A stretch of 64,000 bases of DNA, from the NCBI GenBank assembly GCA_016715985.1, contig JADJXD010000001.1:3844001-3908000 (forward strand). The letters are read 5' to 3'. A program made the translations under genes and the position numbers. This document shows positions 7,606 to 17,303 of the stretch, piece by piece (the stretch's first letter is position 1; each line of letters starts with the position of its first letter). Under the pieces are notes generated by a model, which was given only the letters and a program-made list of their open reading frames with translations, did not search any database and was not told the origin of the DNA. Source of the stretch: Saprospiraceae bacterium (GTDB taxonomy: Bacteria > Bacteroidota > Bacteroidia > Chitinophagales > Saprospiraceae).

Positions 7606-8772
7606 TTAACCATTCCTCAACAGCTTCTCCAGATAATGAAACTCGATTCCAAACAACTTTTTTATTTTGCTAATTTCATCATATGCTTCAGGTCTTGCTT
7701 TTGACTTCACACCTGTAATCATCACATTTTTGGCGGTGTGTTCTGTAGAAATGAATTCAAAAACCTGTGTTTTATATCCATTTGCTTCCATCAAAAGAGC
7801 CCTTATCCCGTCGGTGATTAACTCAGCCTGTCGCTCTCTGAGTATTCCGTTTGAAAGGATCGGGCTTAATTCGTTGTTATCTTTCATGTCTTTTCTTATT
7901 TGCTTATGGCAACAGGGAGCAACAACTATGTAATCAGCGTTGGAGTCAATACCTTTCGCAATAGCCATGTCGGTAGCAATATCACATGCATGAAGTGCAA
8001 TCACCATGTCCGTTTTAGGAAGGATAATCTGCTCTATGTTTTGCTCCACGAAATGCAAATTTTTAAAATGTAAATCAGAACTTATTTTATTGCATTTTTC
8101 GACCATATCCTGTCTGAGTTCATATCCGGTCAGCTGAACAGATATCTTTTTTTCATAGACAAGATAGTCATAAAGGGCAAAACTGAGATAACCCTTGCCA
8201 CTTCCCATATCCGCTATGTTCATTGCTTTATCAGTTGGATGGTCTTTCAGTAAATTTTCAATGATCTCAATATATTTATTTATCTGGCGGTATTTTTTTT
8301 GAGCCTTATCATAAATCACTCCATTTTTGTCTGCCAAACCTAAAAGATGTAGATAAGGCCTGCCGGATGGCACATGTCGCTGCTTATGCCTGTCATGATC
8401 TAAAGATATTGAAGATTCAGTTTTTGTTTTTTTGACAAGCAATTTGGAATGACCTTTTTTATTTGTCAATAGCGTCACAATTTCATCATCTGAAATAAGG
8501 TCAGCATTCAGGAAATGTTCAGTCAGTTGAAAACTTACTGTCTCACAAAGCTTCTCTGCTGAAATATTGGAAACAAAATCATTTGTTTTATTCCGGAAGG
8601 TTAGCTGATACATTAAGACACCTTTTATTTCTACAGGCTTCATATAGATGTTCAGAAGTGTTTCAGATGGTTTCCTGGGTTTTGATAAAGATATTTTGAA
8701 TAGTAAAGAATTTTCAATTTTTGCGCTGATTTTGTCTAAGAAACGGGTAAAATCACTATTTTGCAATGTCAT
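7606..8772 (-). CDS. Class I SAM-dependent methyltransferase (Methyltransf_32 type)
   Basis: A 388-residue protein. The SAM-binding motif I is DMGSGKG at residues 188-194, followed by the acidic motif II region (GYELRQDM). Residues 257-264 read VIALHACD and residues 283-291 VVAPCCHKQ, the hallmark of the Methyltransf_32/METTL25-like group, whose members probably methylate RNA or protein. The N-terminal 130 residues contain a separate alpha/beta region without a recognised motif. The gene stands alone, with the MscS gene divergent beside it. Confidence 0.82.
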   Translation of the reverse strand: MTLQNSDFTRFLDKISAKIENSLLFKISLSKPRKPSETLLNIYMKPVEIKGVLMYQLTFRNKTNDFVSNISAEKLCETVSFQLTEHFLNADLISDDEIVTLLTNKKGHSKLLVKKTKTESSISLDHDRHKQRHVPSGRPYLHLLGLADKNGVIYDKAQKKYRQINKYIEIIENLLKDHPTDKAMNIADMGSGKGYLSFALYDYLVYEKKISVQLTGYELRQDMVEKCNKISSDLHFKNLHFVEQNIEQIILPKTDMVIALHACDIATDMAIAKGIDSNADYIVVAPCCHKQIRKDMKDNNELSPILSNGILRERQAELITDGIRALLMEANGYKTQVFEFISTEHTAKNVMITGVKSKARPEAYDEISKIKKLFGIEFHYLEKLLRNG

Positions 8773-8873
8773 AATTTGATTTTTTTATGCTTTTCTGTGT
8801 TTCATGACTTCATGTTGTAAAATATAGTTTGATATATTTGTTGAGTCTAATTGTAAAGGTAATATTTTTTATA

Positions 8874-10205
8874 ATGAAGGATTTTTTTAGTCAGATTTTA
8901 TTCTCGTATGGTGATATAGAAATCAGGTTGAGCCAGGTTGTGTTCGCTGTACTTGTATTGGTAATTATGTTTTTTATATTCAAAAAATTGCAGTTGTTGA
9001 GGTTGAAGGATTATCTGGCATCCAAAGGAATAGAAAAAAGCCAGATACGTGTATTTTTCAGAAGGTATATATTTTTTGGTATTTTATTTACGACATTGCT
9101 TTTTATAAGAATTTTTAATGTTCATTTAGTGATTATCAATATTAATGAATATGAACTGACTTTAAAATTTTTATTGGAAGCTTTTACAATCATCAGCTTG
9201 GCTACGGTTGTGGATTGGATTTTGAGCTATATTTTTATTCAGGATTATTTTGTAAAAAGAGAGTTAAGAAAACCAGCATTGCCTAAAGGTCCTGATAAAG
9301 ATGCCGATAAGAACGGCACCCGATTGGTACAATACATCGTGTATCTCTACGGATTGATAATCATCATGAAAAAATTTTCAATTGACTACATCATTTTTAA
9401 AAAAGAATTAAAAGGCGGGGTATTTACGCTGGCAATTTCGGACATTTTGATGGCGGTATTGATTTTATTGGTTGCCAGATTAGTTGTATGGTTTTTAACC
9501 CAGATTTCTTTGTACAGCGTGTACAAAAACAAAAATATGGATGAAGGGTCGCAATACGCTATAAACCAATTGGTAGCGTATGTGGTATATACTTTTGCGA
9601 TTGTGTTTGCCATGGATCAATTGGTGTCTGATATGAAGTTGGTTTATGGAGGTGCAGCGGCGTTGCTGGTGGGTGTAGGTTTGGGATTGCAGCAAACATT
9701 CAATGACTTTTTTTCTGGTCTGGTACTGCTTTTTGAACGGACGGTAATGGTCGGCGATGTCGTGGAGATGGAAGGAAGGGTAGGGAGAGTCAAAAAAATA
9801 GGACTGAGAGCTTCACTGATTGAAACCAGACAGAATGTTTCACTCCTGGTTCCCAATTCAAAACTCGTCAATCAGTTTGTCGTCAACTGGACGCATTTTA
9901 ATGATGTCGTTCGTTTTCAGGTGGATGTCGGTGTAGCATATGGAAGTGATACCAGATTGGTTGAAAAATTATTGTTTCAGTCTATCGAGTCCAATGAACG
10001 CATACTGAAAGAACCAAAACCATTCGTTCGTTTCAACGATTTTGGGGATAGTGCACTCTTATTCAGCATTTATTTTTTTTCTGTCAACACAATGAATATC
10101 GATGATGTCAAGAGTGAAGTACGATTTGAAATTGACCACTTATTCCGGGATAATGGTATCACGATTCCATTCCCGCAGCGGGATGTGTGGGTGAAGAAGG
10201 AATGA
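8874..10205 (+). CDS. Mechanosensitive ion channel of the MscS family
   Basis: I start at the ATG at 8874 (MKDFFSQILF, 443 residues); the upstream TTG at 8829 is less likely. Several transmembrane helices fill residues 1-260. The pore-lining helix and beta domain follow: VGVGLGLQQTFNDFFSGLVL, then FERTVMVGDVVEMEG and LVPNSKLVNQFVVNW, which are the conserved MscS signature. The protein should open in the inner membrane on osmotic downshock and release solutes. It has no obvious operon partner. Confidence 0.9.
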   Translation: MKDFFSQILFSYGDIEIRLSQVVFAVLVLVIMFFIFKKLQLLRLKDYLASKGIEKSQIRVFFRRYIFFGILFTTLLFIRIFNVHLVIININEYELTLKFLLEAFTIISLATVVDWILSYIFIQDYFVKRELRKPALPKGPDKDADKNGTRLVQYIVYLYGLIIIMKKFSIDYIIFKKELKGGVFTLAISDILMAVLILLVARLVVWFLTQISLYSVYKNKNMDEGSQYAINQLVAYVVYTFAIVFAMDQLVSDMKLVYGGAAALLVGVGLGLQQTFNDFFSGLVLLFERTVMVGDVVEMEGRVGRVKKIGLRASLIETRQNVSLLVPNSKLVNQFVVNWTHFNDVVRFQVDVGVAYGSDTRLVEKLLFQSIESNERILKEPKPFVRFNDFGDSALLFSIYFFSVNTMNIDDVKSEVRFEIDHLFRDNGITIPFPQRDVWVKKE

Positions 10206-10878
10206 TATTTTAAAAACATTCAGACTATTATAGAGCATTTTTTAAATACTGTATTAAGAGTGTATGATGTTTTTGGCATAATATTTACATTCGCTTACCC
10301 TTCCGGTCTTTATTCAACATTAAACACTTCATTCATCATACTCGCAAGTTTATATTATTTAACTGCTCATCAATTCAAAGTGGCATAATATTAACAGAGT
10401 TTTGTCCACAAGATAGAACCCGCAAATGGTTTAAACGGTACGATGGATCAGGTGATAAGGAGTAATTGATTTTTATAAACACATTAATTTGGAATAGCTT
10501 TTATCAATCCAAATCATGGATTTATCAGAACCATGTAGAGCGGCTTCGAAACTTATGATGGTGGTTACTTCCGGTCAAAGTTTGATTCGGGAGGAGCCTG
10601 CAATAAAATACGTATCTATGAAACTGCGGATATAAAATTATACGGCTACGTTATCGTTGTGCCAAAGTATTGAGACTTCAATGAAGTTTTGGATATTTGA
10701 AATAGTAAAACAGATCAGAGAAGATTAAGATGGTCGGTTCTTTTTATCTGTATGAAATTTACCACAATAGAATGGCTGTTAAAATAATTGGTTATACATA
10801 TTCGATAATTAATGAAGGTTGTCTATATTTGTATAATTTCCTTTTTAAAATTGCTTCAAAGACTAAAACCAGCCAACC
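10206..10878. other. Intergenic stretch with a probable gene remnant
   Basis: No intact gene is visible in 670 bases between the MscS gene and the TlpA-like gene. A decayed coding stretch is listed separately at 10475-10673; the rest is AT-rich and unremarkable. Confidence 0.5.
10475..10673 (+). pseudogene. Remnant of an unknown coding sequence
   Basis: The frame ending at the TGA 10671-10673 reads SGFETYDGGYFRSKFDSGGA and continues CNKIRIYETADIKLYGYVIVVPKY, which looks like real protein. It is cut off upstream by a TAG at 10536-10538. Another frame just before it reads NSFYQSKSWIYQNHVE, so a frameshift near 10537 probably broke an older gene. I cannot name the family. Confidence 0.35.
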
Positions 10879-12087
10879 ATGAAAATTAAAATTCCAACTG
10901 CTTTAATTTTATTTCTCAGTATTACTGCTTTCTGCCAAGATGCAAAAGAAATTTTAAAACAATCCTACGACAAATGTCAGTCTGTACAAAACGGGTACTA
11001 TGAGATGACAAAATATATGAAGTATATGAGCGGTAATGACACATCAGTGAGATCCTTTCATTGCAACTTTAAGAAACTTCAGGGCGATACGTTGTTTCCA
11101 TCAGCATTTCATTATCATTCAATTTGGAATGGGAAATATATAGGGCAAGTAATGTACACTGGGGATGATTTTGTCAGAACTTATGCGAAGGACAGTTCTG
11201 CAATTATCATGTCAAAAGTTCAGTGGGCGAAAGAAATTAATTCTATTTCTCATAATTTTGAGTTCTACTCCCCTTTGACAAATCACAAAAATATTCAGTT
11301 GCCCCACGATTCTACATTCAGTGACGAAAATTATATTTTTAAATACATTGGTGAAGAAAATCTCAACGGAACATTGTGCTATCACATTCAGTTAAATCAA
11401 ATACCGGGTGATGAGAGTGGAGATATGATGAAAACTTTGCGTCATGAAAACCACTATTGGATTAACAAAATCGATATGATTCCGGTGCAATATTCCATTG
11501 CTTATGACTTGGTAATGAACAATGACACGATGTATCAGTACGAAAAAATTGTTCTGGATAAATATGAAATCAATAATTTGAAAGATGAAAGTGTAATTTC
11601 TTTAAGTTCAATTCCTGAGTACTACAAAATCAAAGACTATGAACCTTATGAAAGACCTGAATTATTAAAGATAGATAGTCTGGCTCCGGATTGGGAATTG
11701 TATTCATTGACAGATGAACTGATCAGTTTGAAAAGTCTGCAGGGACAGGTTGTTTTGATAGACTTTTTCTACAAATCCTGTTACCCTTGTATGCTGGCAC
11801 TACCCGGTTTACAGGCATTACATGAAAAATATAAAGATAAGGGCTTGAAGGTAATCGGAATTGATCCTTATGATAAAAAGGAAGAAGGTATCGGAGCATT
11901 TCTTTCAAAACGTGGAGTCACATATGACATATTATTGGGCGGTACAGATGTAGCGAAAGATTATAGAGTATCCGGCTATCCGACAATGTATTTAGTTGAC
12001 AGAACCGGCAAAATCATTTTTGTACAGGCAGGTTATGCCAAATCAGTGGACGAATTACTTGAAAAAGTGATATCCGATAATTTATAG
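10879..12087 (+). CDS. TlpA-like thioredoxin-fold protein with LolA-like N-terminal domain
   Basis: The 402-residue protein has a signal peptide (residues 1-19, ending TAFCQ), then about 230 residues of beta-rich sequence resembling the lipoprotein-carrier-like domains often joined to TlpA, and a thioredoxin domain from about 265. The redox pair is Cys301-Tyr-Pro-Cys304 and the cis-proline is Pro368 in SGYPTMYLV. It should act in the periplasm in thiol-disulfide exchange. Its last eight codons lie inside the 1.05-kb duplication, but only this copy is whole. Confidence 0.85.
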   Translation: MKIKIPTALILFLSITAFCQDAKEILKQSYDKCQSVQNGYYEMTKYMKYMSGNDTSVRSFHCNFKKLQGDTLFPSAFHYHSIWNGKYIGQVMYTGDDFVRTYAKDSSAIIMSKVQWAKEINSISHNFEFYSPLTNHKNIQLPHDSTFSDENYIFKYIGEENLNGTLCYHIQLNQIPGDESGDMMKTLRHENHYWINKIDMIPVQYSIAYDLVMNNDTMYQYEKIVLDKYEINNLKDESVISLSSIPEYYKIKDYEPYERPELLKIDSLAPDWELYSLTDELISLKSLQGQVVLIDFFYKSCYPCMLALPGLQALHEKYKDKGLKVIGIDPYDKKEEGIGAFLSKRGVTYDILLGGTDVAKDYRVSGYPTMYLVDRTGKIIFVQAGYAKSVDELLEKVISDNL

Positions 12088-12134
12088 TTATCACATTAGA
12101 TAGAATAAGACCTTAATAATCCAATATTGTAAAT

Positions 12135-12518
12135 ATGAATCTAAATCAGGTAACAGTTCCTTCTTTGGATATAGCTAAATCAATATTGTTTTATAAGCAA
12201 TTAAGGTTGAAACTTATTGTGGATTCTGCACCGCATTATGCAAGATTTCAGTGTTTGAATGGGGATGCTACTTTTTCAATCATCCAAGTGAATCAATTAC
12301 CTGTTGGCGATGGAGTTCATATATATTTTGAGTGTGAAAACCTGGACGAATTTGTTCAGGAATTATCAGATAAAAATATTGAGATTGATGAAATGCCGGT
12401 GGACAAAACATGGTTGTGGAGAGAAGCCCGGTTAAAAGATCCGGATGGTAATCAATTGATTCTGTATTACGCCGGTGAAAACAGATTGAATCCACCATGG
12501 AAGATACAAAGTGAATGA
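12135..12518 (+). CDS. VOC-family (glyoxalase/dioxygenase fold) protein, intact copy
   Basis: A 127-residue single-domain protein of two beta-alpha-beta-beta-beta units. The first opens MNLNQVTVPSLDIAKSILFY; the second ends WREARLKDPDGNQLILYYAG, the typical end of the family. Members bind a metal and a small substrate or give drug-binding resistance proteins; the metal ligands are not complete here, so function is open. A second copy at 16326-16708 has lost one base. It lies 47 bases after the TlpA-like gene. Confidence 0.85.
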   Translation: MNLNQVTVPSLDIAKSILFYKQLRLKLIVDSAPHYARFQCLNGDATFSIIQVNQLPVGDGVHIYFECENLDEFVQELSDKNIEIDEMPVDKTWLWREARLKDPDGNQLILYYAGENRLNPPWKIQSE

Positions 12519-12581
12519 CAGGTAAAAAGTTATAACAGTGCCATCATCAATAGAAATCAATTTCAATCGATCACAATCAAG

Positions 12582-13113
12582 CTACCTGATAATGGTTATA
12601 TCACCTGAAAAAAATTGGGTTAGACCATTGGTATTCTTTAATTCCACCAGATAAACATACACTCCCGGCAATACAAACTGATCAGCCATTTTTCCGTCCC
12701 AATTGATGGAAGTCTGATCAACGGTCGGAACGGAGTTAAAAACCATATTTCCCCACCTGTCATAAACCGATAGTCCCGACACCTGTTGATTTTTAGTAAA
12801 CAGTATATCCCAGGTATCATTTCTTCCATCCCCGTTCGGTGAGAAAATATTCGGAAATATAATTTCTTTGAGCACTTCCTTCAAATTTACATTTATGGTC
12901 CGGGTAAAAACACAGCCATCTGCATTTGTGAGGTATAAGGTGTACTGAATATTTTCCTGAGAGGATGAAAATACGGGTGTCAGACAATCTGAACAACTTA
13001 GGAAGTCTGTCGGCTCCCAGATGATTTGCGTTGGCGTCGGGCTGATAATCGGATCCAGAATCAATTCTTTATCTTTTTCAGCTTCAATAAATTCATTTTT
13101 TACAATAAAATCT
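12582..13113 (-). pseudogene. C-terminal fragment of the type IX adhesin gene
   Basis: This fragment equals the last 177 codons of the gene at 16772-22513, including the complete type B sorting domain (NIFSPNGDGRNDTW). It lacks a signal peptide and is cut by the left end of the IS1634-like element. The open frame runs on into the IS end up to a TTG at 13139, so at most a small unexported fusion could be made. Confidence 0.9.
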
Positions 13114-14450
13114 CCTGACTTCCGCACTGGGTCACCCAAAATCAGATAATCCGAATAGATTTTTGACTAAAAGTTGGTCATCAGACAAGAATAAAGTTTT
13201 TTTGTAAGCATTTTTATTCGGAGATATTGCCGTTATCTCGAATATGCTTTGTATAATCTCAATCACTTTTTCAGGAGACAATTCCGAATTCTTTAGTTTT
13301 AGCTGCCTTTCCAGCTCTTTATATATTTTGTATGCTACAAAATTAAGACAAATATGAGCTTCTATTCTTCTTTGTTTATAGTGGAAAACAGGTCTTATCT
13401 TCAAATCTGTTTTCGCTATCCTGAAGGCCTTTTCAATAACCCATAGCTGTTTGTAATTCTCTAAAATTTCTTCCTCCGTCAAGGTGCAATTGGTAAGATA
13501 CCCTTTTAGTCCATCCCATTTAGCATCTGCATCCACTTTTTCCTCGTCAATTTTGATGCTTACATCTCCGTCCATTTCTAAGAATTTATTGTATCCACGA
13601 TTGTTTATACTACTTTTTGTCAATTTACCGGATTTAACATGCTTTTCTAAGCGATTAAGGCCTTTTTGTCGGTTATATTGATCTTTTTTAGCTCTTTGGT
13701 CCGAAAAGCCAATGATAAGCTTTAAGTCTGCCTTGTTGATAATAGCACTTTGACCATCTTCTAAATTTAAACTTAAGATACCATCCTTTATGTGTTGCTT
13801 TTCATTTTTTATTCTGGCTCCTAAGATAAATTGATAGCCCTTAGAAATCAATTCTTTGATATTTTCATTAGAAAGAAGACCTGAATCGGCCACTACAATA
13901 AGATCACCAATTTTATACTTCTGCTTAAATCCGTCAATAATTGGCAATAAGGTATGCCCTTCGAATTTCTTACCATCATAAATGTCATATGCAAGCGGGT
14001 ATCCACCCCTGCTGACCAGTAAGCCTAATACAATCTGTGGATTTTGATGTTTCCCTTCTTTGGAAAACCCACTCTTACGAAGCTCATCTTCCTTGTCCGT
14101 TTCAAAATATATGGTTGTAACATCGTAAAACACCACATGGACTCTTTCAGGGAGTATCTTTAATGTATGCTCATAACTTATTTGCTGTACTTGATCCTGT
14201 TGATGGTTATGCAACTTATCCATATATCTATAAATTTCATCTTCAGAATACATTTTTTGCGAATACCTGAACAGGTACTCTGTCGTCTTAAGCTTGCTCT
14301 TGGGATATACTATTCGATATAACACCAAATCTCTGAAAAGCTCATCCTGAATTCTATTAAACCCAATCTCATCAAATATTTTACCCAAAACCAACTCAAT
14401 TCCAACCAGTTTAAGCGTAGTAATGGATGAAAATACTTGATTGAATAGTT

Positions 14451-14460
14451 GATTATAATT
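14451..14460. repeat. Target-site duplication of the IS4 element, left copy
   Basis: GATTATAATT here equals 15928-15937 on the other side of the IS4 element. Ten bases is within the usual IS4-family range. Confidence 0.85.
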
Positions 14461-15927
14461 CACTAGTGTCCGACTAAAAAATTAAAGAGAGGGACGTTTG
14501 GTGATCAAACGCCCCTAAATTGTCGTTTAGAAGTTTTACCACAAACAATAAAACGACATGGACAAAGATACGACGATAAAATTTGTCGGACAGCCGATTT
14601 TCGCTCAAATCATAAAAATGGTGAGCAAAACAGTATTTAGCCAATTAGTATCGAAACATCAAAGCGACCGCTATTACAAAGAATTTAAGACATGGGATCA
14701 TTTTGTGTCTCTGATGTTTGCTATCTTGAGTCGATGTGATTCGATTGCTGAAATCATAGATGGAATGGTGGGTTTATCAGGTAAATTACAGTATTTAAGT
14801 CTCGGGAAAGTACCTGCGAAGAGTACATTCAGCGATGGGATGCGAAAGAGATCGGATAAATTTTTTGAGGACTTGTACTTTGCCTTGGTCAAAGAGTATT
14901 CATCGTTTTTGTCGGACAGCAAGACTCTAGGCAAACAGTTTCAGCAGATGCTACTTATAGATTCAACTACTATCCGATTATTTACCGAAGTACTCAAAGG
15001 AGTAGGCCGTAATCGCAAAGATGATGGAAAGAAAAAGGTGGAGCTAAGGTACACATGGTCATCAACGCCTTTGAACAAATAGGCCAGTTTATCGCCATCA
15101 CACCGGCTAGAACACATGACAAGAAATTTTTGGAGTTACTGGACGTTAAACCACACAGCTTGATGGTATTTGACCGAGCCTACAATCACTATCTTCAGTT
15201 TGCCAAATGGTCACAAAACAAGGTCTTCTTCATCACCCGTAAAAAGTCAAATGCTAAATATACCATCGTAAGTACGATCGAAAATCCATCCTTAAAAGGC
15301 AAGGAACACGGTGTACATAAAGATCAAATCATAGAATTGCAATACAAAGAGAACAAAGAAGAAAAAGTACTACGCTTAAGACTAATAACTTATTACGATG
15401 AGAAAGGGATGCCTTACGCCTTCTTAACAAATAGTTTTGAAGAACTAACTGCGGAAGAAGTAGCTGCTTGTTACAAAAAAGATGGGATATTGAGCTTTTA
15501 TTTAAGAAGTTAAAACAAAATTTTCAGCTCCATTACTTTTATGGAGAAAACGAAACAGCAATCAAAACACAAATTTGGTGCACCCTCATAGCCCAATTAT
15601 TATTAACGGTCATACAAAAGCAAAATGCACCACAGAAAGCTTTTTCTACAGTAGCCTGTACAGTCCGAATTCACCTAATCAGCATGCTAGATTTGGTAGA
15701 AACTGTAAAAGCGAAGAACAAATATTATGAAAAAGAAGATCCATTGGTTGGACAGCAAGATATTTTTGGAAATACCCTGACATCAAGAAGGATTCGTAAA
15801 CGGCAAAAGAAAAAAGAAGATACAAGGGGTCACCTTCAAAAATCAGATGAAAACAAGAAAAATACCATTGATAATCAAAGTGTTAACTCAAGTTGATTCA
15901 CTTTTTCTATTTTTGTCGGATGATAGT
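14461..15927 (+). mobile_element. IS4-family insertion sequence, decayed
   Basis: A 1467-base element flanked by the 10-bp direct repeat GATTATAATT. Its ends are imperfect inverted repeats sharing ACTA and TCCGAC followed by an A-rich run (CACTAGTGTCCGAC at the left). It carries one transposase gene on the plus strand, broken by two one-base losses, and it sits inside the transposase gene of the IS1634-like element. Confidence 0.88.
14558..15896 (+). pseudogene. IS4-family transposase with two frameshifts
   Basis: The three frames 14558-15082, 15055-15513 and 15468-15896 form one protein of about 446 residues when one A is added at each of two A runs (near 15033 and 15475). The DDE residues are all present: LLIDSTTIRLF, VFDRAYNHY and YKKRWDIELLFKKLKQ, the last being the IS4 signature Y-2-R-3-E-6-K once the second shift is repaired. 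Both shifts fall within or next to the catalytic core, so this copy is inactive as written. Confidence 0.9.
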
Positions 15928-15937
15928 GATTATAATT
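15928..15937. repeat. Target-site duplication of the IS4 element, right copy
   Basis: GATTATAATT, identical to 14451-14460. Confidence 0.85.
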
Positions 15938-16252
15938 ATTAAAATCGATCTCGACAATCCCTCGCTTTTGATTTATGAATTGTTTGCCCTGTTCATACAG
16001 ATTTTCTATCTCGGCAGGATTTGAGCTGCTACCTATTGTTTTGATAAGTTTATTCTGCCCACATACCTTATCGATAATTTGGATGCTTATTTTTCCACTA
16101 GGATTATTCTTCTTCCTCACAAACATGAGGGCAAAGATAGGAAATCCAACTCTGGGTCACCCAAAATCAAATAATGAAAAATCGTATACATCTCAATATC
16201 AAATACTTAGAAGCTTATTTAGAATTTATCTAATCAATTTGCGGAAGTCAGG

Positions 16253-17303
16253 AAAAAGTGATATCCGATAATTTATAGTTATCACATTAGATAGAATAAG
16301 ACCTTAATAATCCAATATTGTAAATATGAATCTAAATCAGGTAACAGTTCCTTCTTTGGATATAGCTAAATCAATATTGTTTTATAAGCAATTAAGGTTG
16401 AAACTTATTGTGGATTCTGCACCGCATTATGCAAGATTTCAGTGTTTGAATGGGGATGCTACTTTTCAATCATCCAAGTGAATCAATTACCTGTTGGCGA
16501 TGGAGTTCATATATATTTTGAGTGTGAAAACCTGGACGAATTTGTTCAGGAATTATCAGATAAAAATATTGAGATTGATGAAATGCCGGTGGACAAAACA
16601 TGGTTGTGGAGAGAAGCCCGGTTAAAAGATCCGGATGGTAATCAATTGATTCTGTATTACGCCGGTGAAAACAGATTGAATCCACCATGGAAGATACAAA
16701 GTGAATGACAGGTAAAAAGTTATAACAGTGCCATCATCAATAGAAATCAATTTCAATCGATCACAATCAAGCTACCTGATAATGGTTATATCACCTGAAA
16801 AAAATTGGGTTAGACCATTGGTATTCTTTAATTCCACCAGATAAACATACACTCCCGGCAATACAAACTGATCAGCCATTTTTCCGTCCCAATTGATGGA
16901 AGTCTGATCAACGGTCGGAACGGAGTTAAAAACCATATTTCCCCACCTGTCATAAACCGATAGTCCCGACACCTGTTGATTTTTAGTAAACAGTATATCC
17001 CAGGTATCATTTCTTCCATCCCCGTTCGGTGAGAAAATATTCGGAAATATAATTTCTTTGAGCACTTCCTTCAAATTTACATTTATGGTCCGGGTAAAAA
17101 CACAGCCATCTGCATTTGTGAGGTATAAGGTGTACTGAATATTTTCCTGAGAGGATGAAAATACGGGTGTCAGACAATCTGAACAACTTAGGAAGTCTGT
17201 CGGCTCCCAGATGATTTGCGTTGGCGTCGGGCTGATAATCGGATCCAGAATCAATTCTTTATCTTTTTCAGCTTCAATAAATTCATTTTTTACAATAAAA
17301 TCT
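16253..17303. repeat. Large direct duplication, copy B
   Basis: Second copy of the segment at 12062-13113, 1051 bases, lacking one T in the VOC gene. Its left end abuts the right inverted repeat of the IS1634-like element. On the right it continues without a break into the full adhesin gene, so this copy holds the original adhesin end, while copy A holds the original tlpA-side flank. Confidence 0.95.
16326..16708 (+). pseudogene. VOC-family protein, frameshifted second copy
   Basis: This equals the intact gene at 12135-12518 except for one T missing from the run near 16463 (TTTT in place of TTTTT). The shift falls at about codon 46, so the second half of the fold cannot be made in frame from the normal start. 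The loss came after the duplication. Confidence 0.92.

Larger units (their letters stand above)
12062..13113. repeat. Large direct duplication, copy A
   Basis: This 1052-base segment recurs at 16253-17303, essentially identical apart from one T lost in the second copy. It covers the last codons of the TlpA-like gene, the VOC gene and the last 177 codons of the adhesin gene. Its right end abuts the left inverted repeat of the IS1634-like element. Confidence 0.95.
13132..16126 (-). pseudogene. IS1634-family transposase split by an insertion
   Basis: The first part (16126 down to 15928) gives MFVRKKNNPSGKISIQIIDK and the long second part (14450 down to 13132) carries the DDE catalytic core: FYDVTTIYFET, VVADSGLLSNENI and the final helix around LWVIEKAFRIAKTDLKIRP. 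Removing the IS4 element and one copy of its 10-bp target duplication joins the parts in frame (DFNNYNQLFNQ) as a 505-residue protein, the usual family length. The gene was therefore whole until the IS4 insertion. It ends at 13132 just inside the left IS end. Confidence 0.9.
13114..16252 (-). mobile_element. IS1634-family insertion sequence, interrupted by an IS4 element
   Basis: The ends are a 13-bp perfect inverted repeat CCTGACTTCCGCA (13114-13126 and reverse complement at 16240-16252). An inner direct repeat CTGGGTCACCCAAAATCA lies near both ends (13127-13144 and 16152-16169). Without the nested IS4 element it would be about 1660 bases, a normal size for the family. The flanks are the two copies of the 1.05-kb duplication and show no matching target duplication. 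The single transposase gene is on the minus strand. Confidence 0.85.

Noticed and set aside
12582..13139. A separate small gene encoding a type B sorting domain
   Set aside because: It is an exact copy of the adhesin end, starts only from a TTG inside the IS end, and lacks a signal peptide.
15020..15490. Programmed frameshifting in the IS4 transposase
   Set aside because: There are two separate one-base losses and one lies within the catalytic signature; IS4 elements normally have a single open frame.
13114..16252. Target-site duplication of the IS1634-like element
   Set aside because: Bases before the left end (AAAATCT) and after the right end (AAAAAGTG) do not match as a direct repeat; the flanks belong to the duplication instead.
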